The position numbers were made by a program, and so were the translations under genes. This document shows, piece after piece, positions 10,940 to 20,480 of a stretch of DNA of 64,000 nucleotides. How positions within the stretch are numbered: the first letter of the stretch is position 1; every line of letters begins with the position of its first letter. This DNA comes from Carettochelys insculpta. Lineage: Eukaryota; Chordata; Testudines; Carettochelyidae. The notes beneath the pieces are model-generated. The model saw only the letters and a list, made by a program, of their open reading frames with translations. It was not told where the DNA came from and did not search any database. The DNA lies in the NCBI RefSeq assembly GCF_033958435.1, contig NC_134139.1, positions 206,691,501 through 206,755,500 of the forward strand, read 5' to 3'.

Positions 10940-11790
10940 GCAGGGGGCAGACATGATAAACACTTGCTGCCCTCCAGAAAGAAAAAGCAGCGGGCTTTAT
11001 TGCAGGGAAAGGTTCCAGGACTGGTGTTCCTGGGGTATAGACTGTGGCTGTTAGTGAGGATCCTCCTGGAACCTTTCCCTGCAACAAAGCCCGCTGCCAG
11101 CTTTGTCCATATATCTTCTCTGGAAATACCATCACTGGACCTAACCAGGTTACTCACAGAATCACGGGCACTTTCTCATGCTCCTCTACTAACATCATGT
11201 ATGCCATCATGTGCCAACAATGCCCAGACGCTTCGTATATTGGACAGACTTCTAACTCCCTTAGACAAAGGGTCAACGGGCACAAAACAGACATCAAAAC
11301 ACTCCAGATCCACAAACCAGTTAGTCAACATTTTAATGGAATGGGGCATTCTGTCAATGACCTAAAGGTATGTGTGTTACTGAAGAGGAATTATCGCACC
11401 GTTCAGGAAAGGGAAACAGCCGAGCTGGCTTTTATATTCAAATTTGGCACATTAACACGTGGTTTAAATCGTGATGGGAACTTTCTGAGTCACTACAGGG
11501 GCTGTCTGCATACTTGGCTTCATCTAATTCTTGACCTTCCCCCCCACCCCTCCACTCTCTGATTTGCTCACCTTGATTATCTTTTTCTGATTTGTCCTTG
11601 CTTACTGGTTTTGGTTCTCTGTGCCTTAAATATTGAGTCTGTTCTGGTCTGGCTATGGGCTGAAGAAGTGGGTCTGTCCCACGAAAGCTCATCACCTAAT
11701 AAACTATTTTGCTAGTCTTTAAAGTGCTACTTGTCTGCTTTTTGTTTTGATAGTGTCTAGACTAGCACGGCTCCCTCTCTGTTACCCTCC
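10940..11790 (+). mobile_element. Penelope-like retroelement, 3' part with GIY-YIG domain
   Basis: A frame at 11044-11562 encodes the C-terminal GIY-YIG nuclease region typical of Penelope-like elements. It has a Cys-rich lead-in (CNKARCQLCPYIFSG), a CQQCPDASYIGQT active-site strand, an RQRVNGHKTDI helix with the catalytic Arg, and an ERETAELAFIF segment with a Glu. No reverse transcriptase remains. The 3' end holds a hammerhead-like core (11660-11699) and the terminal segment CTAGTCTTTAAAGTGCTACT. About 34 nt at 10989-11022 are repeated inverted at 11065-11098, a foldback typical of these elements. Confidence 0.85.
11660..11699 (+). ncRNA. Hammerhead-ribozyme-like core of a Penelope-like element
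   Basis: CTGAAGA, a GTGGG/CCCAC stem-loop, then GAAA match the conserved hammerhead order (CUGANGA, stem II, GAAA). Stem III is very short, as described for ribozymes in Penelope-like elements. Self-cleavage here is inference. Confidence 0.55.
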
Positions 11791-11814
11791 AGAAAGGCAA
11801 CACTTGGATTTGTA

Positions 11815-11998
11815 AAACCAAGGGGAAGTCCTGTGGCACCTTAGAAACTGGCAGATATATCAGAGCCTAAACTTTCGTCGGCAAAGTCTTCACCTACAAA
11901 GCTGATGCTCCAATGTAGCTGTTAGTCTATAAGGTGCCACAGGACTTCTTATTGTTTTTGCCGATACAGACTAACACGGCTCCCCCTCTGTTACATGG
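11815..11998. mobile_element. Penelope-like element terminus (foldback)
   Basis: Inverted arms AAGTCCTGTGGCACCTTA and TAAGGTGCCACAGGACTT flank degraded ribozyme-like sequence (TTTCGTCGGCAAAG). It ends CAGACTAACACGGCTCC. Confidence 0.8.
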
Positions 11999-12111
11999 AT
12001 TTGTGTCCCCCCATCAGCAGACAGAAGCTGGAGGCTGACTTTGCAGGGGAGTGGGGCTGAGTTCCCTGTGATGGGGGAGTGACAGAGCGCAATGTTCCAC
12101 TAGCAGATTGC

Positions 12112-12320
12112 TTGTGTGGCCTAGTGGTTAGCACATCCGAGTGCATGCCAGTGGCTCAGGCACGCATTTTGAACTAGTTCCACCGAGCGCCGCTCTGGAA
12201 ATATGCCCTCAGGGGCAACTACAGTTCTGGGCCATTTCTGTCTTATTCCTTTGAAGACAGAAGCCCCGATGCTTACAGGGTGTGCGGAGCAAATAAAATC
12301 CACAGAGGTCAATGGTTACA
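12112..12320. mobile_element. tRNA-like SINE remnant (tentative)
   Basis: GTGGCCTAGTGGTTAGCACA resembles the 5' half and A box of a tRNA-derived element. No intact tRNA fold is evident. Confidence 0.35.
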
Positions 12321-12409
12321 AGGCATGTGCCACATTCCTGATCTAGTTCCAGTGATTCCTAGGAAGTGAGCATGAAAAGCAAAACCTACAAAGATGCTAA
12401 CAGCACCTA

Positions 12410-12900
12410 CAATCATAGAACACTAGGACTGGAAGGGACCTCGAGAGGCCATCGAGTCCAGCCCCCTGCCCCAATGGCAGGACCAAGTACTGTCTAAACG
12501 ATCCCTGATAGACATCTATCTAACCTGTTCTTAAATATCTCCAGCGATGGAGATTCCACAACCTCCCTTGGCAATTTATTCCAGTGTCCGACCACCCTGA
12601 CAGTTAGGAACTTTTTCCGAATGTCCAACCTAAACCTCCCTTGCTGCAGTTTAAGCCCATTGCCTCTTGTTCTATCCTCAGAGGCCAAGAAGAACAAGTT
12701 TTCTCCCTCCTCCTTATGACTCCCTTTTAGATACCTGAAAATCGCTATCATGTCCCCCCTCAATCTTCTCTTTTCCAGACTAAACAAGCCCAGTTCTTTC
12801 AGCCTTTCTTCATAGGTCACATTCTCTAGACCTTTAATCATTCTTGTTGCTCTTTTCTGGACCCTCTCTAATTTCTCCACATCTAATTTCTCCACAACAT
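12410..12900 (-). mobile_element. CR1 LINE 3' fragment
   Basis: The reverse strand encodes the CR1 C-terminus ([49 protein letters not shown]). The 3' end is at ATAGAACACTAGGACTGG. Confidence 0.93.
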
Positions 12901-14185
12901 GCGGGGGTAAAGGCTGGGATTGGGGAGGCAAGCCCCAGCTCCACCCCTGCCGTAAGCCCCCCCAGAGCTCAGCCGCAGTGTGGCCACTGGTCCCATCCTG
13001 TACCCCCAGTCCCCTTCAGTATGGCTGCTGGCTTTGCTGGCCAAGGCTGGCACACCACCTCTCCCCCATTCTCCAGCACTAGGCATCCCCCTGTTTGCAT
13101 CCCAGCTCTGTCCCTGGGACCAGGCAGGCAGCTGTGTGGCCCCAGCTCCCCTGGAGCATGTGGGCAGCTGCACCTCAGCCCCAGCCTTCCCAGCTGGCTG
13201 CATCACGGTAGGTGGGGTCAGCCCTGGTTTTTGGGGCAGGCAATGCCTTCCCCGGCCTCTATCACCTGCCACCCATGTCTGTGAGTCAGGTGTTCTGGAA
13301 GACACAAAAGGTTAATTGTGGGACCACTGCTGGCCACCGGTTTCCAATGTTGGATGACAAAACCTTGCGAACCGTGGGCAGTGGTTGAACCTAGGACTGG
13401 GGGAGGCAAGGTCACAGTCCTGCCCTACCACTTGAGACCCCCGCACCACCCAGGGCCCTCCATGGGACCCAACCCCCCCATTGTAGAGGCCAGGTCCACT
13501 CTGAGCATGGAAGGCCCATGGCCTGATGCCTCACGCCCCCGCACAGCATGGGCAGCTTCCCCCAGCCTCTCTCCTCAGCACTTGGATGGCGCTGCAGCCT
13601 GAGGCCCCATCCTTGCCCTCCATCTCAGCACGGGCAACCCCTCTCCCAGGTAGCCTGGGTGACCCACAACCCCAGCCTCCCGTGGTGCTGGAGCTGGGGG
13701 TGGCTGGCAGCACAGCCTCAGCCTTGATGGGACTGAGGCCCAGGCAGCCCAAGGAGATGGGAGGAGCTAATCTGAATGGGGCGGGGCTAAGGGCAGAGAG
13801 TGGGTGGGGCTAGCCTTCCTCCGCCTCTTGTCCCTGCCGCCCGTGATGGGAGCCAGTCACAGCCACGGTTTTGGAAGCAGCTGAGCACTGCCAGCTGCCG
13901 CTCAGATTCCCAGCAAGCGTGATACCCAAGTGAGCGTAACCGGCTATCAAGAACCGAGAAGAAAGACAGGAGCTGCCCCAGGAGCATGCAGGCCAAGCAG
14001 GAAGAATTATTGTTTTGTTTGGTGGCTACCATAAGAACTCCTCTACAAGGTTGGTGAAATCATGTGTGGAATGGTCAGGGCGGGGTCTCTGCAGCAGAGA
14101 GAGCCGAGCTTTTCCTTTCCAAGGAGGCGACCCAGCAACAGCCTGTTCCGGCTGTGAGCAGAACGGTGGCGGGTTCTCCCCTCGC
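12901..14185. other. GC-rich region, no gene supported
   Basis: C-rich and G-rich sequence with several open frames on both strands but no family signature, splice pattern or repeat that I recognise. The frames have the biased composition expected of chance ORFs in GC-rich DNA. Confidence 0.4.
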
Positions 14186-14389
14186 AGCGTGCTTCTGCCG
14201 TCAGGTGCCAACTGGCAAACTCTGGCAGCACAGAACGATAGTAGGGAAGCAGTAACCAACGTGTTGTTCTGTCGGATGGCACTTGTCCACTCAACAAAGG
14301 TTACCCATCAGTCTGCAGGACAATTCTGAGCTCTGGCTGTTCCCTGCACACAGAAAAGGTGTGTTAAGAGGGACACGTCTATGTGTAGT

Positions 14390-14610
14390 ACTCAGAGGTA
14401 CTGAGACCTCATCTGGGGTGAGTGAAGTCTCTGCTCTACAGCCTGGGCTAAGAGCCAGCTGGCCTTTAGCTCATGTGGTAGAGCGCAGGGCTTTAGACCC
14501 TCTGCTTGCAGGTTCTATCCTTGGTGCTGGCAACCTGGGTCTGTCAGTGTTACATAGGGAGGCATCTGAACTGTGGTGACCCACCCTAGACCTGTACATG
14601 CCTGATGGCA
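14390..14610 (+). mobile_element. tRNA-derived SINE, second family
   Basis: TTTAGCTCATGTGGTAGAGC followed by GCAGGTTCTATCC has A-box and B-box-like parts of a tRNA. Diverged relatives lie in reverse near 49.85 and 60.08 kb (GAGCTAAAAGCCAGCT). I read it as a SINE head, not a functional tRNA. Confidence 0.55.
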
Positions 14611-14621
14611 GCACTGTCTTA

Positions 14622-14885
14622 AAGGGGGAGCTGTGTTTGTCTGTAGTTCTGCAAAACACAAGCAGTCCTGTAGCACCTTAAAGACTAACATGTTCATTTA
14701 TGAGGTCATGAGTTTTCACGGGTAGGAGCCACTTCCTCAGATTTGAACAGAAGATAAGAACCCAGGGTTTGCATCTGAAGAAGTGGGTCTTACCCACAAA
14801 AGCTCGTGACTGAAAAAGTCAAGGGCTGTTAGCTTTTTTAGGTGCTACAGGGCTGCTTGTTGTTTTGAAGCAGAGGTATGTTTGC
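14622..14885. mobile_element. Penelope-like element terminus (foldback)
   Basis: Left arm AGTCCTGTAGCACCTTAAAG in reverse orientation; right arm TCTGAAGAAGTGGGTCTTAC with a ribozyme-like core whose GAAA has become AAAA (CCCACAAAAGC). It ends GTGCTACAGGGCTGCTTGTT. Confidence 0.8.
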
Positions 14886-15159
14886 TATATGCTGCAGATG
14901 TTTCCTAAAGGACAGCGGGAGAGTTTTGCAATGGTTTAAAAGATGCCGGAAAGATCCCAAATCAATAGCATGAGAGCAACCCCATTATCTGTTTCTCAAA
15001 GGTCTCGCTGCCCTGTTCATTCTCTGCCGCTCCCTGTTTCCAAGCTGCCTCCTACAGACAGACTTATCCTGACGTCCCTCTCCTCCACCCCTGCCTCCTT
15101 CAAAAACCTTGCACAAACCCTCCTCTTCGGCTTTGCTCGGAAGACATGTGTTGTCATCA

Positions 15160-15352
15160 GGATTAGAAGAGATTGCAGACCATGTGCCCTCTTATTTTTG
15201 CCATCCGTGTGCATAAGCAATTTTATGTGCACCAAGGCATGTGTGATGTGTACCACCAGCAGAAACACATGCCGACCCCTGTGGGTGGCTGTGGGCACTT
15301 TGCTAATCAGCTGGGCTGCGCCTGGCTCTCTCACACACTCAGTTTGCAGGGA
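15160..15352 (-). repeat. Dispersed repeat family A, copy 3
   Basis: GTGTACCACCAGCAGAAACA, GCTAATCAGCTGG and GCAGGGAATGCTG appear in the same order as in the copy at 7.84 kb. It lies in the pseudogene's intron. Confidence 0.55.
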
Positions 15353-15935
15353 ATGCTGATTGCAAGCTTCACCTGCTGCTAGGTTCTCCAGAGCTTCCTC
15401 CCATCTGCCGTCTGCATCCCTGCTCCCAGGCCCGGAAAGCAGAATTAACCTTTCCTTGCACTGTTATATTACCATTCCCCATTTACAGGCTGGGGCATTT
15501 TAGGTCTTACCTAGAGCAGCCAGGCATAGGAAGAGGAGAATCAGCCAAAGGGCCATCATCGCTGCAGCCCAGCTGGCGTGGTTTTAGAAATGGGAAGGGG
15601 CTCTGCTCCATGTGTCTACAGACCTGGGGGCAGAGAGGGAGGGGGGCATGAATTAACTATAAGCTGGTTTCAGGCGTGTGCTTTCTCCCTTAACACTCTG
15701 CTTAATGTCGTTCTGACCCAGCGGAGCCGCTCACAAGAATACTGCTTCACTCCAACGCCTTCCTGCACAGCAACCCCCAGACACAAGGTGATGCAGGTGG
15801 CCAACCAGAGCATGAAATAACATGAGCGTATTGGCAGGGCCATAACAAGGGCCAGGCTGGTGAGGCACTAGCCCTGAAACAGAAAGGTAGGTGCACACAG
15901 CCAAGTGGGCTGCTGCCTATGAGGATTTACACATT

Positions 15936-16138
15936 TCATAGAGCTGGAAAGGACCTCAGCAGGTTATCTAGTTTCAGTCTCCTGCCTTCTTGGCAGGACT
16001 AAACACCAACCCCAGTGGGTTTTTTTTTTTTTTAAATTTACTCTATTTATTTGCCCCAGACAGACCCCCCTCAAGGATTGCGCTCAAAACCCTGGGCTTA
16101 GCAAGCCAATGCTCAAACCACTGAGCGATCAGTCTTCC
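15936..16138 (-). mobile_element. tRNA-derived SINE with CR1-like tail
   Basis: Reverse copy: CATAGAGCTGGAAAGGACCT at one end, a T-rich middle, and the tRNA-like head AAGCCAATGCTCAAACCACT at the other. Confidence 0.75.
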
Positions 16139-16519
16139 TCTTAGCAATGAGGGCGAGATGTCAGGGGGTAGATTTCAGACCATCTTATTTCAGGGTTTTT
16201 TTTTTCTATTTCTGTGTGTGTCTTCTTGTCACGAGGTTATGCGGAGAAGTACAAAAGAAAAGTGTGTCCTGTGGAAGAATGATCGTAGGAGGCTAAATTC
16301 CACCTGTCCTGATTTTCCTGGGATGGACCCTTATTTGAGCTGTCTCACAGGCGTCCCAACGTTTTTAATAAATGAGCCAATTGTCCCATATTTCGCCGGG
16401 CTCCTGTTCCCTGGTGTCTTAGAGCAACAGTCTCCGCTGCTGAGGGGCTCACTCCAGGGCAGCTGCACTGTTCCCCAATGCCCTGTGCCCCAGGGCTGCA
16501 ACCCCCCACCCCACAGGAG

Positions 16520-16665
16520 GGAGCTCCTCAGATGCATCTGATGAAGTGGGTCTTTGCCCACGAAAGCTGATGCTCCAAAATATGTTAGTCTATAAGGTGC
16601 CACGAGACTTTTTGTTGTTCTCGAAACTGCAGACTAATATGGCTCCCTCTCTGATACATTCAAAG
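16520..16665 (+). mobile_element. Penelope-like element terminus
   Basis: CATCTGATGAAGTGGGTCTT through CTATAAGGTGCCACGAGACT, ending CAGACTAATATGGCTCCCTC. It is a single plus-orientation terminus. Confidence 0.85.
16538..16576 (+). ncRNA. Hammerhead-ribozyme-like core, best copy
   Basis: CTGATGA, GTGGG-TCTTTG-CCCAC stem II and GAAA, followed by AGC-TGAT-GCT, which can form a 3-bp stem III with U-C before the predicted cleavage site. It matches the hammerhead consensus at every core position that I can check. Stem I is weak. Confidence 0.6.
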
Positions 16666-17145
16666 GTATATTCAAACATACCGAGAGGAGTACATTCAAA
16701 GCTAGAGGGAACATTATCTACAACCAGAGGTAAAACGCTAAGTTGCACCCTGAGCTACATTCAAAGATAGCGAGAGCACTACAGACGGAGCTATACTGAA
16801 ATCTAGCGGAATATATAGGCTGCATGCTAAGCTGGAAACTGAGCTACATTGAAAGAGCATAAGGGGATCAACAGTCTATGGCAGACTGAAAACTACTTAG
16901 AATCATAGGCAGAAAAGACAGGTGAAGTCAAACTCGCCTGAGTACGACGTTGAAAGCTAAAGAAACAACCAGCTTTTCACCATGGCAGATCACTAGGATG
17001 AAATACGAGCTTCACTGAAACGTTTATTCAAGGATGGTGAGAGGAGTACATTGAAAGCTACATTGACACTAGGTGCAAACATACACGGGAAGCTAGGCTG
17101 AAAAATTGAGCTACATTCACAGGTACATTGAAACATAGCGGGGGG
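16655..17145. repeat. Degenerate direct-repeat array (ACATTCAAAG family)
   Basis: Irregularly spaced copies of TACATTCAAAG or TACATTGAAAG, often followed by TAGCGAGAG or similar, at about 16657, 16691, 16753, 16839, 17049 and 17110. Units differ in length and are diverged. No frame or known family fits. Confidence 0.55.
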
Positions 17146-18198
17146 GGGCAGAGTCCTGTCCCTCCCCCCGAGCTGCACAGCCAGGGCAGCAAAGCAGCTG
17201 GGGCCATTGCTCTGCCTCTCCCACCACTGTCAGTGAATGTGGGGGCAGTGGCGGGGGGGGCACCCTGATGCAAGCATCAGGCTCCTCCCCACCCTCACCG
17301 GTCCCCCCACCAGCAGTTGGCTGGCCCTGCTTGCCCACAGCATTTGGGGCACACGATGGTTCATGTCCCGCGCCCCCCTCCCTCCGTTGGCTGGCGTACC
17401 TGGCTGAAAGGGAGCCAGCCGAGAGGAACGTCCCTCTGCCCACTTCTGTCCGGGGCTTGTCTTAGTCTCGCCCTGAAAGGAAATCAGACTGACTGAACTG
17501 TGGGTGCACAGAGCATAGACAAACCAAGGGCTATAAAAACCGAGGCATAGCCGAGACCCCCACAGCAAAGCTGCGGGATACTGACCGCGACTCAGGCGGC
17601 AGATGGAGGATTTACGAAACCACTCCCGTACCCTGCAGCTGAGGCCTCTCACGGTGATGAGACAGCTCTGGCGTCTGGCTTCACACAGCACCGGAGGGTC
17701 AAAACCGGGGAGGTGATGTCAGCTCCCCAGTGATGGGTTGGCTTCTCCCTCCCTGCAGTGTCAGGGGAGGTGTTTGTCCTCGGGCCCGAGGGGTGCCAGC
17801 TGGTTACACACCCCTTGTCGGCAGGTCTGCTCACCTCCCCCAAACAGATCTCCTCTGTGGTGCTGGCGTGCTCCTCTGAGCAGCCCCAAAACTCTGCCAC
17901 GCCACCACTGGGCAGGCAGCCGGCCCTTAAATAGCCTGCGGTAACCGGGCAGAACTCGGCTCGCCCACCTGTCTCGTTTCCAGCCAAGAGATCAAAAAGG
18001 CAGGAAAATGCCCTCAGGGGAAGAAGGAGAAGGGCACCCAAGATGGAGTCCAGGTTGTCGTTTGGGCTTCCAAGATGGTGAAGCCATGCTGTCAAACGCT
18101 GGAATTAATCAAACTTACACCTAGGGCTTCCTTTGGGCCGGTCCTTGCTGGTGCTGAGTACCAGCACCTCAGCCGCCTCAGCCGCAGGATTGGCTGGT
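17146..18198. other. GC-rich, no gene supported
   Basis: Purine/pyrimidine-biased GC-rich sequence. Open frames occur on both strands but none shows a recognisable domain or splice-compatible structure. Confidence 0.35.
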
Positions 18199-18905
18199 GA
18201 GAACATAAGAACATAAGCACGGCCATACTGGGTCAGACCAAAGGTCCATCCAGCCCAGTATCCTGTCTGCTGACAGTGGCCAGTGCCAGGTGCCCCAGAG
18301 GAGGTGAACCGAAGACAACGATTAAGTGATTTGTCTCCCGCCATCTGTCTCCAGCCTTTGACTAAAGGCTAGGGGCACCATACTTTACCCTTGGCTAATA
18401 GCCATTTACAGACCTAACCTCCAAAAATTTATCAAGCTCTATTTTAAACTCTGTTAGAGTGCTGGCCTTCACAGCCTCCTCCGGCAAGGAGTTCCACAGG
18501 TTGACTGTGCGCTGTGTGAAGGAAAAATGTTCTTTTATTAGTTTTGAATCTACTACCCATTAATTTCATTTGGTGTCCTCTAGTTCTTATATTATGGGAA
18601 CAAGTAAATAACTTTTCAATATTCACTTTCTCCACGCCATTCATGATTTTATATACCTCTATCATATCGCCCCTCAGTCTTCTCTTTTCTAGACTGAAAA
18701 GTCCCAGTCTCTCTAGCCTCTCCTCATATGGGACCCTTTCCAAACCCTTAATCATTTTAGTTGCCCTTTTCTGAACTTTTTCTAATGCCAGTATATCTTT
18801 TTTGAGGTGAGGAGACCACATCTGCACGCAGTATTCAAGATGTGGGCGTACCATAGTTTTATATAGGGGAAGTAAGATATTCTTTGTCTTATTCTCTATC
18901 CCTTT
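18199..18905 (-). mobile_element. CR1 LINE 3' fragment
   Basis: The reverse strand encodes [20 protein letters not shown] and the rest of the CR1 C-terminus. The 3' end reads GAACATAAGAACATAAG in plus orientation. The terminal part of the frame is shifted. Confidence 0.93.
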
Positions 18906-19011
18906 TTAAGGGATCGGGCGGGGGGAGCAGACAGGCCGTTGAGTACCGGCTCCTCTTTTTTTTACAAACAAAAGCACTGCTTACACCCCACACGTAGACT
19001 GAGGTTCTAGT

Positions 19012-19284
19012 TAGGGATGTTAAAGTTTAACTGGTTAACCAGTTAGCTCGTAAACTTACTGGTTATGGTTAACTGGTAGGGGACGGAGCTGGCAGGGGGT
19101 TGCCACCACAGGTGTGGACCACTCTAGCCTGGCCAGAGCAGCCCCTGCCCATGACAGGGGGCCACTCCAGCCCAGCTAGGCTGGAGCAGCCTATCCTGAA
19201 GCCACCCCCTGATTAATTGGTTAACCAGTTAAACCTGACGTGTAAACAGTTAACTCATTAAACAGAATTTTACATCCCAAGTTC
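19012..19284. mobile_element. hAT-like MITE
   Basis: Terminal inverted repeats TAGGGATGTTAAAG and TTTTACATCCCA, with internal GTTAACTGGTTAACCAGTT palindromes. Flanking GGTTCTA and AGTTCTA suggest a short target duplication. Confidence 0.65.
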
Positions 19285-19749
19285 TACACAGTTAAGTCCA
19301 GCTGAACTTGAATGACGTCTCTGCCACCCAGATTCCAGGGCACTTGGTCCACAGTCTTTCCCTCAGAGTCAGGGTCAAACAGCCCTCCTCCTCAGGGCCC
19401 GTGTTTCTGAGCTGGGGCTTCCCTGGCCTGTGGAAACTTCTCCGGGGGAGTCAGTATTTTTCCGCCCTTTGTTTGTAGCCCATCTTTCTGCACTTGCAGC
19501 TGGTCCTTCAGGACCCTTCCAGCAGTTCTCTCTGTGTAACCCTTCTGCCAGGTGGGGCCAGCTGCAGCCAGGGGTGCGTTGGATTTCTAAGGGTTCCTCT
19601 CCCTGTAGCCAGACATGAACCCCCCATTTGGTCTTTTCTTCTTCTCTCCCCCACTGGGAGAGACAGAGAGAGAAACAAAGAGGGAGACAGGCAGCCTTTG
19701 ATGTCCTGGGAACCCAGGTGTGCTGTCTCACCCAGCCTCTCTACTATGC

Positions 19750-20480
19750 ACAAAAACCAGACAGTGAATGGGCTAGCTAATGGCCGCCCTTCTGGGTGAT
19801 CTTGGTGATTGACACGCCTGATCACTGCCCCAGGAAGAACGGGGAATCTCCGCCCATCACCTCCAAAGGTGCCCAATTGTCCACAATTCACAGGTGCAAA
19901 TTGAGCCTTGCATCTTCCCTGGGAAACCTGGGTTCAAACACATTCCTCCCGATTGGCCACTTGAGACCAGGAAGAAGCGTACGTGACAAAAGGGGTATAA
20001 ATGGGTTTGACAGCCCACCCCCTTTGAGTTCCTATCACCTACACCTGCTGGCCAGGTCTGGAATTAACTCCCAAGACTGGGGACGCCTGGTTCGTATCTA
20101 CTTCTTCCCAAGGGATTGAGAGAAAGATTCTGGGTCGCACCGGATCTAGGAGGCAGGGGTAAGAATTACACCTGTATCACACTTCTTTCCTATAGGAATT
20201 GAGGGAAAGACTCTGGTTCCACCAGGTCTAAGAGGCAGGGGTGAAAATCACACCTGCAACGTGCCTTTCTTGTGTACACATTACTTGTATTAGTTTAAGC
20301 TAGCTAGTTTGTCTAAAACTTTTTTTAAGTTAAATTGTGTTGTTTCCCCTTTAAAAAACCACGAGTACTAACTTGTACTTTAATCATTTGTCTTAGTTAA
20401 ATTGTTCCTATCTTTGTATAAATAAAAAGTAACTGTTAAAGCCTCTCTAAGTGTAATTTTCCTTTTGCTGCTGTACCTGA
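19750..20480 (+). mobile_element. LTR-like segment (endogenous retrovirus, tentative)
   Basis: A TATAAA box at 19996-20001 and an AATAAA signal at 20421-20426 sit in one short AT/GC-mixed segment with no coding region between. This is the layout of a solo LTR. An internal ~80-bp direct duplication (GGATTGAGAGAAAGATTCTG versus GAATTGAGGGAAAGACTCTG) lies between them. No internal viral genes are visible, and the boundaries are not defined. Confidence 0.45.

Larger units (their letters stand above)
14201..15559 (-). pseudogene. Beta-defensin pseudogene (AvBD12-like), one in-frame UGA
   Basis: Signal exon 15559-15511 (49 nt, phase 1, GTAAGACC donor) begins MMALWLILLFLCLAAL. Exon 2 is 14343-14201 (143 nt), after a CCTTTTCTGTGTGCAG acceptor, in matching phase. 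Exon 2 keeps all six cysteines in exact spacing: C-RLMGNL-C, four codons, C-HPTEQHVGY-C-FPTIVL-CC, then QSLPVGT and a stop. The codon after cysteine 2 (14293-14291) is TGA. Other defensins in this window have arginine there. A CGA-to-TGA CpG transition is the simplest explanation, which is inference. The GYCF-PTIVL-CC end with an uncharged tail recalls avian AvBD12 (KYCFEPVILCC). Splice sites and the rest of the frame are intact, so the loss looks recent, or the base could be polymorphic or a sequencing error. The intron (1,167 bp) holds a tRNA-like SINE, a PLE terminus and a family A repeat. Confidence 0.85.

Noticed and set aside
14461..14535. tRNA gene
   Set aside because: A and B boxes are only partly kept and the sequence recurs in diverged dispersed copies, so it is a SINE head.
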